Assembly: GCA_012861695.1 (NCBI GenBank)
Contig: JAAOOA010000056.1
Coordinates: forward strand, 11,979,207 to 12,043,206
Reading direction: 5' to 3'
Source of the DNA: Trematomus loennbergii
Lineage: Eukaryota; Chordata; Actinopteri; Perciformes; Nototheniidae
Length of the DNA: 64,000 nt
How positions within the stretch are numbered: the first letter of the stretch is position 1; every line of letters begins with the position of its first letter. Shown here piece by piece: positions 14,721 to 28,029 of this stretch. The notes beneath the pieces are model-generated. The model was given only the letters and a program-made list of their open reading frames with translations, made no database searches and was not told where the DNA came from. The position numbers were made by a program, and so were the translations under genes.

Positions 14721-16063
14721 ATTAACCTGGCTCCAGCAAGATTTGTCTCTCCCAAGTTACTGTCAGGAATATTATTAATGTCATACTTCTCGTACTGTGA
14801 ATTCAAAACCAGAGCTTCTCGATGACAAAACTGCTCCCATTGCTTTGGCAGTCCAAACCAGCAATAGCACTGTATCCGAGAAATGCAGCCTCATCATTCA
14901 TTTCAATGAAGGCTCCGGTGTCTAAAGAAAAAAAATGCAAGGTTGTCTGGCAATAAATCTGGCTCAACTTGCTGCACAATACAATATCATCTGGCAAAGC
15001 GTTGTGTTGGCCAATCCAAAAGTGCAAGGAGATTACTTTGTACCGCAAAGCATTGTTCTCTTCTCTCGAGAAAGGTTCCTACGTCAATCCATAACGATCA
15101 GATGTTAAAGGAATGGTATATGGCATGGAGATTGACACAAAAAAATGTACAAACTTGGATGTCTCAGATTTACAATAGGCTTAAATGTAGCATGATGATA
15201 TCACAGGTGTCCCATAAGCGCTCCACAGGTTTGAACCTGTTCTTAGGGTTGGTACAAATGTTCTATATTAAAAGCTATGTGGAGTCAGAAAAACCTGTAT
15301 TGGATATTGAAGACTGTGCAAATGTGTACTTATAAGGGTCTACATTTAATCACAGATAACCGCAGAGCCTGTCTTACAGTATTGTGACACTATGCCATCT
15401 AATGTTACTGTATGTCTTGGTTGCCGTTGTTTAATTTATAAGTTTTGGAAGGTCAAATCCATAGTTCTTCAGGGTGTCTCCATCACAATCTACATGAAAC
15501 TTAATCTTCAAGTTATGGACCCAACCACCCCATACACCCACCTCTACCTTACCACACACCAGCAAACGTCTCCCCCTCCCTTCTTTCCCTTCTCCAATTG
15601 TACTCCTCCTCTGCTCTAAATAGGGTTATTCCCCAAGAGGTGAGGTGGAGGGGGGGGGGACAGCACTCTGCCAAGCAAACCCCTCTTTCTTCCTCTGCCT
15701 CTCTTTGCCTTCCTCCCATCTCTCCCTCTCTGAGGACAATCCTCTTTCGACTCCCAAACCACCCAGGAATATTAGTCTTATTGCATTTAATCACTGAATC
15801 CTAGCCCCCAAAAGATTTCAATTCATTAAAGGCACTCAGATATTCAGGCCAGCTGCTTCCTGGCGACTGGCTAAAGACAAGGTGGAGACAGACAGGCTCT
15901 CTGCGTGTGTGTGGGTGTGTGTCTGTGTGTGTTCTCTCTCTCTTTCTCCGTGGAGACAGGGCAACCCAATCCTCAGCAATGCCCTGGCTGTGCTCAGCAC
16001 AATTCGGCGACAGTTATACCTAATCACACTACACAGAGGTGGTTCTGCTTATACTCTGTGATG
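14721..16063. other. Intergenic with unassigned overlapping open frames
   Basis: A 130-codon plus-strand frame at 14943-15335 and an 81-codon minus-strand frame at 14803-15048 overlap. Neither has a recognised domain; the minus frame (SLDTGAFIEMNDEAAFLGYS) reads more like real protein than the plus one. A run of about ten G lies near 15650, in a purine/pyrimidine-skewed stretch at 15580-15740. Confidence 0.4.
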
Positions 16064-16079
16064 GTGTGTGTGTGTGTGT

Positions 16080-16171
<92 letters not shown>

Positions 16172-16191
16172 GTGTGTGTGTGTGTGTGTGT

Positions 16192-16223
<32 letters not shown>
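16064..16223 (+). repeat. (GT)n microsatellite, 160 bp
   Basis: GT repeats with single-base phase slips: GG at 16080-16081, TT at 16170-16171, GG at 16192-16193 and near the end. It faces a CA tract 57 bases downstream, forming a potential imperfect hairpin arm. Confidence 0.97.
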
Positions 16224-16224
<1 letters not shown>

Positions 16225-16280
16225 TGAAGGCACGTGTGTCCAAGAGTGCACAGTCTGTGTACACATACAACTGTGTATGT

Positions 16281-16305
16281 ACACACACACCACACACACA
16301 CACAC

Positions 16306-16342
<37 letters not shown>

Positions 16343-16358
16343 CACACACACACACACA
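16281..16358 (+). repeat. (CA)n microsatellite, 78 bp
   Basis: CA repeats with slips CC at 16290-16291, AA at 16306-16307 and AA at 16341-16342. It is complementary to the GT tract upstream, so the two can pair across a spacer of about 57 bases. Confidence 0.97.
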
Positions 16359-18787
16359 GCTTTGCAAGGCTTTTTAAGAGAGAGACTGTTGATCCCTCCA
16401 CAAGCAGGCGAAGCGGCTTACATCTTTCTGTTACAGAGGATTGAAGGTGCATTCTAATACAATTACGCTGACGGAAAAAGTGCTTATAGGAGGAAGGTGC
16501 TGTAGCCACATCTGCAGTCGAAGCCATCCAAAGGCCCTTCAGTGGTGACATATAGACAAAGAGGGAAATGAGTGGAACAAGTGGATTGTTGCAGGCAACA
16601 AACGGCTGTGGTTTTTGGAGTCCAGCACAAAACAAATTGGACTTCCTTTCATGCGTTTTGTAACTCATTTTGAAAGAGAAGGCTCCTTCCAACTGAGCAA
16701 GGACGTGTGTGAGGGGAGTTAAGTGTGTGCGTCCTTGTGTGTCTTTGTGTGCACAACAAAAAAGCGTCTGTGCACATTTGTGTTTGTGTGTTCATCTTGA
16801 TGTCAGTCTGTCTGAGAGAGATGCATTTGCACACGTTGCTGTTTGTGTGTGTGTGTGCCCGCACGCACCTGTGTGTGCGCGAGTGAGTGTTGGTGTGTGT
16901 GTTTTATGCAGAATATACTCCACAGACCAGATGGCTGCAGAGTGGCTTAGGAATCAATATTTAAGAGGAAAACATACCAACAATGCATCTGCATGTGTTT
17001 GCTGTACCCCTGTGATAAAATATTGACTCTCTGGTTTTTGCAAGAATTATCGGCTGCGGTCAAAAATAGGATCTGCGGCTTACCAGGCCTGTAGCTGCTT
17101 TGTGAAAGCGGTGATGACGGCTACACATTCGTGTCAAATGTGGATGTAGACAGGCAGTGTGGATGTTTGTCATGAAATACTGCCACCAACAGCAGATGTC
17201 AAAATGTGTTGCTGGCAGTTGCTGTTACTTCTGTGTGAATGAACAGAAGTCGAGGGAGAAGGAGAGAGAGATGCCTCACTCAACTGTTCTACAGCTATGT
17301 TTGTTGTCCAATGGCTAATCCAAAAGTGCTGTTAATATTTCAGACTAAGCACAGTGCAGCATTTTTATAATTCTGATGAGATATTCTGCTGAAGTACTAA
17401 AAGCAATATTCCTCCTTCCTATCCCTTCACATTGTCTCACTCTCAGTTTCCATTTATTTTAACTAAACTGTTACACGTAAAAATTATACTCTTATTTAGA
17501 AAGCATGCTTGTGCACAAGACAATAAAAGCAGATGTATTAAAAAGTAAGATATAGAATTATATTCTCCATCCTAAAATATGTTTATTTTTTATTTTGTAT
17601 GGGAATTCTAGGACAATCCAAGGACTGCATGGTTGATATTTCTTAATTTCCTTCATCAATTTCACATCCAGTAAACATTAATCGTAGAAGTTAGGTAACA
17701 AGGCAATACAACACTATTGTACTCACACCTGCCACACATGCAACACTAGCAGAACAAGCACTGTGTAAAACATGCAACTTTAATGAGGAACTGCTCATGA
17801 CCTTGTGCCAGTGTTGATTCGGAGGTCCTGTGTCTGTAAACCGAGTTATGGTAAACTTGATAACATCTCAGGCTAATCGTCGATTGACACGCAGCTGTGC
17901 AGCAACCAAGTATATTAAAGGGTCAAGTTTTGTACGACATGAGAAAAAGATTTAAAAACAGATAGCATGTCGTAGTAGAGGATTATAAACCTCAGGCACT
18001 CCATCAATGGGGAAAGTGGCTGGTTGAAAACACAGCTCAACACACTGGTGGGCCATACATTTTCCCATCTCAAGGAACAACATGATATTTCATTTCATTT
18101 GATGACCATTATCCTCCACCAGCCCATCATAAAGACCACAAATGTGGCATTCCTTGGAGAACACACTTTGCAGTACAGTATCTTGACTGGAATCCGATCC
18201 GGCGACTCTCTTCGTCTGTACGAAAAGTGAAACCATACCATTTTTTATTTTGAGTCAACAATACAGTATGTGAATGAACGGCACAGCTGATGGGGCTGCT
18301 CAGACATATCGAAGATTTCACACTGCACACAGATTGAGTTCTCCCTCTCATGAGAAAGTATGCAGTTAGGACATTTGGCCTATGAGAGGTATGAATTATA
18401 TGATCCACGGAATCACATCTGAGAGGATACCTCAGCAAGAGAGGCCAGAGACGATCCAATATCAAGGAAACCTACACACTGTTATTCTTATATAGGTGAC
18501 TTGGCTGAGGGAATTGGTTGTTTTTTAGATCAGAACACTTACAGAGGATAAGGATTTTATTAGTTTCTATATAACCCTACTCTTTCAAAGTTTTATTCAC
18601 ACCAACACTTTACTCTTGAACATGACTTCAATAAAGAAATATGATATTAATACTTTGCCAACCAATATTTTACTCAGTCTGATTCATCATGAACTGTGTA
18701 AAGGTCTGGTTAATGAAACCCTCCATGGCTATGTAATACCTTTACCATTAAAAATGTGAGAATGACAAATAGCATTTAAAAATAAGA
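16359..18787. other. Intergenic, nothing firmly recognised
   Basis: TG-rich but non-repetitive stretch at 16700-16905, then ordinary AT-rich sequence. No coding frame above background and no repeat termini recognised. Confidence 0.5.
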
Positions 18788-19086
18788 TTAAAGGGGACCT
18801 ATGATGCAAAATGCACTTTTTGATGTCTTTTATACATAAATATGTGTCGGGGAACTCACGCAGCGTCAGAAAATAAAACCCTTTCTCTTTTCCTCCGTAC
18901 CCAAATCTTTTAAAAACAGGGGTACAACGAGCAGATACAGATTTGCTGCCGATATGACATCAAATCGGCAGCGGACCCACAGAAAGTTGCTATCAGAAAC
19001 AATGCCTGACGTGTTTTGGACATAATCTCGTCTTTATTTACATTAGCAAGCCTCGCTAACACTCAGAGCTAACCTGTACTGTAGAG

Positions 19087-21130
19087 CAGTGGTTCTCAAC
19101 TGGTGGGGACCCGTTTCCAGTGGGTCGCAGATGTGTGAGTGAAGAAAAAAATGTAAAACATTTTTTTTCTTTTTCTTTCTAAAAGTCAAACTTTTATTTT
19201 GAAGGCCCGATTCTCTAACGCTGTGCATGCAGTAGGCGTTGGACTGGAAGTACCGGAGACCATAAACGGTTTTGAAAACTTCTGTCACGTAGTGATCATC
19301 TTCTCAATAAAACATCTTTGCTGATGTTTTTTCGAGTCTTCTGGCCAATCAGAATCAAGATTGTTGCCGGAAGTCCCCACGGAGAATAACTTTGCATCCA
19401 TGGGTACAACTTCAGATACAAATGAACACATAATGAAATATGACCCCTGGTTTGATGATTGACAGGTCACAGAACAATGGGAGCTATCTACCCTTACCCA
19501 CAATTTAAAGTAATTCACACAGACTATCTCCTCTTTGCTCTTCTCTCTGTGTGGACCAGCAAGTTCAGCTGTCAGAACAAAGTGAAAAACAAACAATGGC
19601 ATCAAATATTATTAATATGTCGGGTAGCAATAGATTTATTTATTTTCTTCTCAGAGTGTAGCCTACCAGAATGCGTAGTTTATATGTTAGTATTTCTAAA
19701 AATCTTATGTTATACAGTTCAGCTTTGATTCCATCATCTCATTAACCTGTTAAGCCCTGAGCCTGTTGTTCAGGTCTCAGGCTCGAAAATGACATTCCCA
19801 GAACAAATGACCATATCTTCCCTTCTAAAAGGGTTAAATTAATAATCTTTTTTCTCATAGTAATGATAAACCTGTGAGTTGGATGTAGAAAAGTCAGAAT
19901 CAATATAGATGTTTTTTATTTTAAAGAAAATTCAGATTTTACATAGTAAAAAACTGTAAATTATAGTGTCTGTCCAAAAATTCTTTTTTATTTATAGTGA
20001 AAACTACCCTTGGATGATGGGTTAGTAGACTAAAAGCTTTAGGAATCCAAAGTACAACATATAATAAGTACCCTGTATCAAGATTGATGCAAAACAAGTG
20101 ACATTTGACCTTTTTAGAGAGATTTAGCAAAAAGAAACCACTTCTGGGTCATTTGGGTGGATTTTCCATATCTCTGGCCTCCCTTGCTCGATTTTGATGG
20201 TTGATATCTCTTTCTGACCGTTAGAGTCAATAGAATCGAAGGGGGAGTCCCCCACACACATTCATTGTGAAACAAAAAGGTGGGGGCTTTGCGTATGGAA
20301 TTTTGCATTAGAGTGAAGCTACATTCTAGCTCTGACATCTAGAAACGGAATAGCATGGATTATCCGTTTTATTGGTCATGGATTATCAGAAATCATTTCA
20401 AAGGGACACAGACACATTGGATTAACCTATGGATTAACTTCAGCAGCATTTTTATCGTTTTAATGCCATTGAAGACCACTTTGGAGAGACTACAGAGCCA
20501 AGGTAAAAATGTTAGCATTTTTAGCTGGCTAGCGTCACCTGTTTTGATGTCCGTTTTTGCTTATAACGTCGCCATTTCGTATAATTCAGTGATAATGAGG
20601 GTACCCATCGATTCTGTGTCACCTCACGATGTGAAACGATGCCATGGATGTAGAGAAAATATAAATAATAAGGTTTTGTGAGTGATTTTCGGTGCAGTAA
20701 GGTGTTAGCATTTTTCGCTCGTTGCTAATTCAGAGGCTCAGTGTTAGCATTGTGGGTTTTCTTTTGAAAAAAAAAAAAAAAGATCAGTTAGATGAGTTTC
20801 TTCCCGTTACATGGATATAAAACATTCATAGTTTATTAAATGAACATGCCCTCAGACACTGTTTCCTGCAAGATGTTGCGGCAGTGCCCCGGTACCGGGT
20901 CTCTCGGGCTTAACAGGTTAAACCTTTTTTAAAAGCATACTTTAGTTATGTGAAGGGATATAAGGGACATATGCACTGTACTTCACTTTTATTAATATTG
21001 TATGCTGAAAAGCGTATATATTACAGCACGATTTTTTGTTGAATAGATTTGAGTGGTTCAACATTTCGGGTCCCGATCTATTGACAAAGGAAAAAGTGGG
21101 TCCCGAGGCCTGACCAGTTGAGAACCACTG
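19087..21130. mobile_element. hAT-type non-autonomous element with 8-bp target duplication
   Basis: Left end CAGTGGTTCTCAACTGGT and right end ACCAGTTGAGAACCACTG are perfect inverted repeats of 18 bases. They are flanked by the 8-bp duplication CTGTAGAG at 19079-19086 and 21131-21138. CAGTGGTTCTCAAC is a classic Charlie/hAT terminus. It sits inside the TTAA element that starts at 18792 and carries another TTAA element, leaving about 0.87 kb of its own sequence without a transposase. Confidence 0.92.
19746..20917. mobile_element. piggyBac-like TTAA element, innermost of the nest
   Basis: Perfect 12-base inverted ends CCTGTTAAGCCC / GGGCTTAACAGG are flanked by TTAA at 19742-19745 and 20918-20921. 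TTAA duplication and ends opening with CC fit piggyBac-type MITEs. The 1,172-base body holds a 108-codon frame at 20355-20681 with no known domain and an A run near 20767; no transposase was recognised. Being innermost, it is the youngest of the three insertions. Confidence 0.85.
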
Positions 21131-21529
21131 CTGTAGAGCACATGTGTTTAAAAAGCAGGAAATAAAAAAAGGAACTCACCTTGTGATAAACCCGCAAGAG
21201 AAAAAGCATTTGAGCTCCATACTGTTTCAGAAATAATCCTTGATGTGGTTTAGAACAGGATGGCGTTTTATCACAGCAGAATTTAACTTTATCTCCGGGA
21301 GAATTCTGATCAAGCATTAGCTCCGCCTCCTCTTTTTTTTTTTTTCAAGCTAAGGACCCAAAATCCGCGTTTCTCTAACAGGGCTGCAAAAGAGGGGTAT
21401 GAGCAGTATGAGGCATGGCTACAATGGGTGAACTGTTTGGTATTTTAAGCAAAAAACTTCACAGACATGTTTTGTATAGGTATGGTCCTACAAATATTTT
21501 TCCAATATAGCATAATAGGTCCACTTTAA

Positions 21530-24473
21530 CTTGAACTTATTTCCCTGATACCTCCGTTAAGAATTTTGTAACTAATTATTATTTTATATAATAATTGAAA
21601 CATTTTCTTGGGAATGCAACATTAATTTTTTGGTTTGTTTGCAACATGATGTAGTTTTCTTCCAATAATAACGGCCTCTTTCTCTGGTTGTATAAACCAA
21701 ACTCTGCATTACTGTCAAGAACCCTGGAAAATAATACCTTCTTTGACTTTCATTTACACATTTCTGTACCCATACACATAGCACATAATGACTCATTTTA
21801 CCTTACGGGTCTTTGGAACAGCGATGTGTGGGAAAGCTTTAATTAAAAGCGTGTCAGTGAAATGCCTTCACCTGACTTCAAACTCTTAAGTTTAGCCCAT
21901 CTTTGTTACTCAGCTGCCAGTTTGATAGTGCCACACGCCTATATGTTTACTGTGCCAAATGATAACAATTCAAACCCACCTGCTTTGTGGATTCAGTTGG
22001 GAAGAAACCACTCCAACCGGCTACTATTTATTTTTCCCAGCAAATGAGGTGTCAGCGGTAATGTTAGAAGTTGAAATGTGTGATAATTAATGAGTGTCAT
22101 ACAGTATGAGTGAGTGCACTCTTGTGTGTTTGTGTGAGAGAGAAAGATAGAGAAGATAAAGCAAAGGATTTCAGGAGGATAAAATAGAAAGAATAAAATG
22201 AGTGTCCTTTCACTGCACACATCCACTTCAGGCAGGCTTAGTTTTATTGTGCAGTGGTAAATATGATACGTGAAAGAAAAAAAATGGTCTTTCTTCACCA
22301 TGCGTCCCACCAAAGCTTTAGAAGTCTGAAACGGTTTATATATAAATAAAGATATTCCCTTCAAAGAATGTAAAGCATTTTCAGTCTTGGAGTAAGGATC
22401 ATGTGACACATTGCTGACTAGTTATTTTGAAGAATCCATAACATTCAGTTGCACATTGTCTTGTACACTGTGGTGGATATTTACAACACGATTAGAAGTG
22501 AGGAAATACAGATAAAAGAGACCTGTCAGTTTCAGGTATCTTGGCTGTAGGGAGACAGAATCAGGCATACATACGCTATAGTCGGAATACATGAGAATTA
22601 TTTCTCTATCATTTTGCATTCACTTTTCATAGAGCATGCTGATGCTGTTGATGGAAAATGAATAATAGTAAGTGCAGATGCTATTTGCACCCGGGTAACT
22701 ACAGTCAACAATGTTATTTGCAAACGAGAATGACAAATAGACATAGACACTCAAATAATATAAAGGCTTGCAGAAATTACTTAAATAAACTCAACCTATA
22801 GGGAACAAATCAATGTAAAATGATATGCTTTGGAAAACATTTGGGAATGTTCAGGTTGTACATCATTTGTATTTGGCTAAACATGCAAATAAGATGACTT
22901 ACATGCGGTTCTAAACCTACTTCGTACCTTTTAGTCAAAGTCAACTGTCCTTTCCAATACGCTAATGATATTTGACGATGCTGTTTCAACTGTCAAATGT
23001 CAGGGTCATGTGTGAAAAGTAAAGACCTATAAATTATTGGTATCCCATCTGGTTTTAGTGCAAACAATTGACGTTCCAAATCCTGCCAATGGCTTTACAT
23101 GCATGGCCTCTCTCTTTTTCCTCATTTTGCTTTTCAATTTCATCTGTTAACACTGCAACAAAGAGGATCTGACAGAGAAATAACATTTAAATTACACGCT
23201 GACTTATTTAAAGCCTACATTTGAAGAGCCCTGTACAAACGAGGAAGAGCAGAGACCTCTGAACGCTAATGAGAGTGGAGTGGTGGTCTCTGAGGAGCCG
23301 GTCTTTGAGTCCGCCTGCCTCCCTGCACAGTCCGAGGCGACTGGGCATGGCTTACAAGATCTGATTAGGTGTAAATTAAAACTTCATTAACCGTCAGTGT
23401 CGATTAACAGAGTGGAGGAAGAACGCCTTTGTTTGAATTCCTCATATATTGCCATGTCGCCCCTTTGATAATGTTTGCATGTATAATATATAATTGATAT
23501 GCCTATGTCCTCAGCTTTGATCATCAAACCACACTGTTGGTGTTTTTCATTTTGAATATTCATTGCACAGTCACAGTAATGGGGTTAACCAGGTCAAAGT
23601 TCAAACTGAACCCATTGTTCCCCTCCAGGTTTAACATATTTTTATAACTATTTGTACATATTCCACACCATTTTGATAACATCGGATTTGCCTTGTAATG
23701 AGTTATCCTACGAGGAAAATAAATAAAACAATATTTTTAAACATTTAAACCTTATCTGGCAACTAGTATCCACAGTATGACGCAAGTACATATTTATTTG
23801 TTTCTTTTAATTGCATTCATATTTAGCAATGTGTGTCTAGCAAAATATGAATATGCTTATTTTTACGTGATGTTCTTGTCACTACAATTAATACATTGTT
23901 AATTTTTTGTTTTTAAACATATTTTAAAATCACTGTCACCCTTACTATTGCTGATGGAAACTTACTTTTGGCTTGAAAAATCATACTTTTCATCATGTAA
24001 AACAAATACATTAAAGGGTGCTTTTACTACTAAATCAAAGTCTTGTTCTCGATGTCACATATCCCAAGTGTGTACAACTGCATTGAAATGAACCTGTATG
24101 TATTAAAACACTTGCTTTCCAATGCTCTTCACGGAACAATAGTAAAAGGAACAAAGGAAGCAAATCAAAGGTCTGTTCCAGAAAGAAAACTTCACAAATA
24201 TTTTATATTTGAGGGTAAAGTCAACGATGAAGCGCATTTCTACAGGCCCTGGGAATAGCATGGATGAAATCTGTGCTCCTTATTTCTTCACACACAAACC
24301 ATCCAGCCTGTAAAAGCCTCCACCCAGCGTCCCATGTGCCAACCCGCCCCCCTTCACACTTTCTCCTTCTTTCTCTGCTGCTTCTCCACTGTCAATTACC
24401 ACACGTGTGCTTTGCAATGCAGATGGAGCAAGACGCTGTTTGAATCCTCTCTGCCTTTACTTGACTCGAATGA

Positions 24474-24477
<4 letters not shown>
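21530..24477. other. Intergenic desert, segment 2
   Basis: No gene supported. A purine-rich stretch at 22130-22200 (GAGA/AGAAAG) and a CNE-like block at 23190-23520 (separate entry) are the only marked features; the rest is AT-rich. Confidence 0.55.
23190..23520. promoter_or_regulatory. Candidate conserved non-coding element
   Basis: Balanced composition between AT-rich flanks, with many homeodomain-type cores: GCTAATGAGAG, TCTGATTAGGTGT (which also gives a T-box-like AGGTGT), GTAAATTAAAACTTCATTAA and TCGATTAAC. Low repeat content and absence of open frames are typical of developmental enhancers near Irx genes. Not tested for conservation. Confidence 0.35.

Positions 24478-24506
<29 letters not shown>
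24478..24506 (+). repeat. (CA)n microsatellite, short
   Basis: CA tract of 29 bases; it lies 105 bases before a long GT tract, giving another facing complementary pair. Confidence 0.9.
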
Positions 24507-24611
24507 CGATGCAACCTAGGGAATTAGGTTTTTCCTAAGAATCTGCAGGCTGAGGCAGATAACATAGAGGCCTAGCTACCCAGAAGTGTGTCTTCAGGCA
24601 TGCATTAAGTA

Positions 24612-25911
<1,300 letters not shown>

Positions 25912-25914
25912 TAA

Positions 25915-26674
25915 TGGCGCATTTCCACTACACGGCCTCGCTCGGTATGGCTAGGCCTCGTTAGGACTGGCTCACTTTTTGGCGCATTACCATTACAGTT
26001 TAGGAACTGGGGTAGTATCTATAGTAACGCAGTGTAGGCGGAGCCGTGACGTCATCTTCAATGAGAACCCCAGAAAAACAGCACAGCCGTTAGCTGTTAG
26101 CACTCAGAGCTCACAGCTCCTCATATCTGTTCAGAAACTAGACAAAAGTTAAACAAGTACAAACCACAGACTGTCTGTGTCATGGCGAATACAGTCGCTG
26201 GTTTATTTATGTCTGTATAGGCCGTTGTTGTGAGTGTGGACGGTCGGAGCATATATTGCGTTAGCTTAGCCAATCTCCATTTAGAAAACACGCATTTTAA
26301 AAGGTTTTTCGCCTGCCGTCTGTCTGCAGACTTGTCAAAGCATTAATTCATGGTTTTTACTAACCGGTATCAGTATGTTGTTACTTCGGCATCATTTTGA
26401 AACGTGTATTACAATTAAATCACGGTCAAATATGTTCATCTTGTTGTAGTTGTAGCCCCCTTGCCAGCGATTCTCTCTAGTTTAGCATACTCAGCCGTCG
26501 GGCTGACTCAGCCTAGTTGTTCCTGCCCTTAGAACCACGATTTTATGGGACCCGAAAAACTGTGAATTAGGAACCGCTAGCCGGTACTAGGCCAAGTGGA
26601 AACGCAACCAAAGACGGGCCCTTGACGTCACAGCTCTCTTAAACGGGGCTCCGCGCTGTAGTGGAAACGCGCCA
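25915..26674. mobile_element. PIF/Harbinger-like MITE with TAA target duplication
   Basis: The left end TGGCGCATTTCCACTACA and the reverse complement of the right end TGGCGCGTTTCCACTACA differ at one base. They are flanked by TAA at 25912-25914 and 26675-26677. A 3-bp TWA duplication is characteristic of PIF/Harbinger. The 760-base body has no transposase frame; it is GC-richer than its surroundings near both ends. Confidence 0.8.
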
Positions 26675-26869
26675 TAAGTGCTGAAGGTAAATACAATGAA
26701 CAATTGAAACTTCCCATTTTCTGTTCAAATTGCAGTCTTGTAGAGTCACAGAACGAGATCAGAAGATGAGAGAAAAACCGAGAGAACCAGCAGAGACATT
26801 ACAGAGAGCAGCAACTTCTATTTCCCTGCTATAAAGTTATTAATAAGATTCTTGACCACAATTCATTTT

Positions 26870-27240
26870 GACAAATCACCATGCTGGGCATCAGGGTAGT
26901 TTGACTGTGTCGAACATTGCCTCACACCTAGAGTTTGATAACCTCTCCACCTGCACACGCTATACTATAAACACTTCTCCTGCAGGATATTTGATGGAAA
27001 GATAAGCTCAGATGGCGAAGATACTTTCCACAGTTCCAAATGTATCTCCAGTGGGAGTAAATTCTCAAGGCGATAACAGAGACATAAAAAGGATGTGGGA
27101 GGAGCGGTTCCCACACTTCCATCTTGAACCGGCTGTCAATCAGAATCTTCGCGAAAGGGAAGATGACTCGGGCAAGTCGAGTGGGGGTCTTTGAAATCAG
27201 AAATGGCCAATTAGTGAACTGTCAGGTGTCGTTTTCTTTT
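26870..27240. promoter_or_regulatory. Candidate conserved non-coding element
   Basis: Balanced, non-repetitive block with GGCTGTCAATCAGAATCTTC (a TGTCAATCA Pbx/Meis-like composite), GATGGCGAAGATACTTTCC and GGCCAATTAGTGAAC. The short frames on both strands (60 and 64 codons) show no domain. Composition contrasts with AT-rich flanks. A second, weaker block lies at 27350-27545 (AGTTAATTAGTAAC). Confidence 0.35.
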
Positions 27241-28026
27241 ACCATACTTCTTACATTTTTCTTTTTTTTTTTCATTGCCATGTGATCTTCAGCAGATCTG
27301 TTTCTGGAAAACCTCAGTGATGTTCAGGGGGTTTGATGAGTTGCAGGTTACACTCACAAATTAAATGATGGTGGTGAAGAGAAATGACGGGAAGGAGTCT
27401 GAAGTTAATTAGTAACTTTCAAACATACTCTGATGCACTTGATATGATCATAAACCTCACATCATAAAGTGACTTCACTGTGATTGCCACATTAAAACAT
27501 TTGAAGTGATTATCCAAAAGCAAGGCCGTGTAAACAAACAAATATGGGTTTCGGCTTGCCAAAAAAGACATGAGCGGATGATCTCTGCACTAAGACAATA
27601 TGTGTGATCTTCGTGTTAGCATATAAACAAATTGACCTCATTGAGAGGATACTATTTCCTCAATTGAATGGTTGCACAAAACAAATAAACTGTCCTCTTT
27701 TATATAAAGTGTTTCGTGCTGTGCCAAACACTGTCTTCTGGAATTCAAAAGAAGAACCAGTTTTATTTTCATTTGACTACAAAAACTGTTTTCTGTTTGT
27801 GTGCTTGTACTGTATCTGTTTCACACTATAGATTAACTCTTGCTGATATTTGTAGGTTGTTATCATAAACCTTCATTCCCCTGGGGGCCCCAAACTGCAG
27901 AGGTGGTAGGGTATGAGATCTTTGATTGATGACTGAGAGGAGCAATGTGCTTCCTGACCCTTCAAATACACCTGGGTCAATTGCATGGCCTGCTTAGAGG
28001 TATCAGTCACACACTGCCGGAGCATC
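27241..28026. other. Intergenic between a CNE-like block and a MITE
   Basis: Contains the weaker CNE-like block at 27350-27545 and a balanced stretch at 27870-28020 that ends at the next MITE. No gene seen. Confidence 0.45.
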
Positions 28027-28029
28027 TTA

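Larger units (their letters stand above)
18792..21525. mobile_element. TTAA-flanked DNA transposon, outermost of a three-level nest
   Basis: The left end AGGGGACCTATGATGC and right end GCATAATAGGTCCACT are imperfect inverted repeats, directly flanked by TTAA at 18788-18791 and 21526-21529. Ends of this kind, often written TTAAAGGGGACCTATTATGC, are common in teleosts. TTAA target use with AGGG ends fits Kolobok, with piggyBac as alternative. Without the inserted hAT-type element it would be about 0.68 kb and non-autonomous. No transposase frame was seen. Confidence 0.8.

Noticed and set aside
14943..15335. 130-codon plus-strand frame as a gene
   Set aside because: No recognised domain, no splice or promoter context, and it overlaps a minus-strand frame of better texture.
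20355..20681. 108-codon frame in the innermost TTAA element, considered as a transposase remnant
   Set aside because: No catalytic motif or recognisable piggyBac domain; too short and of odd composition.
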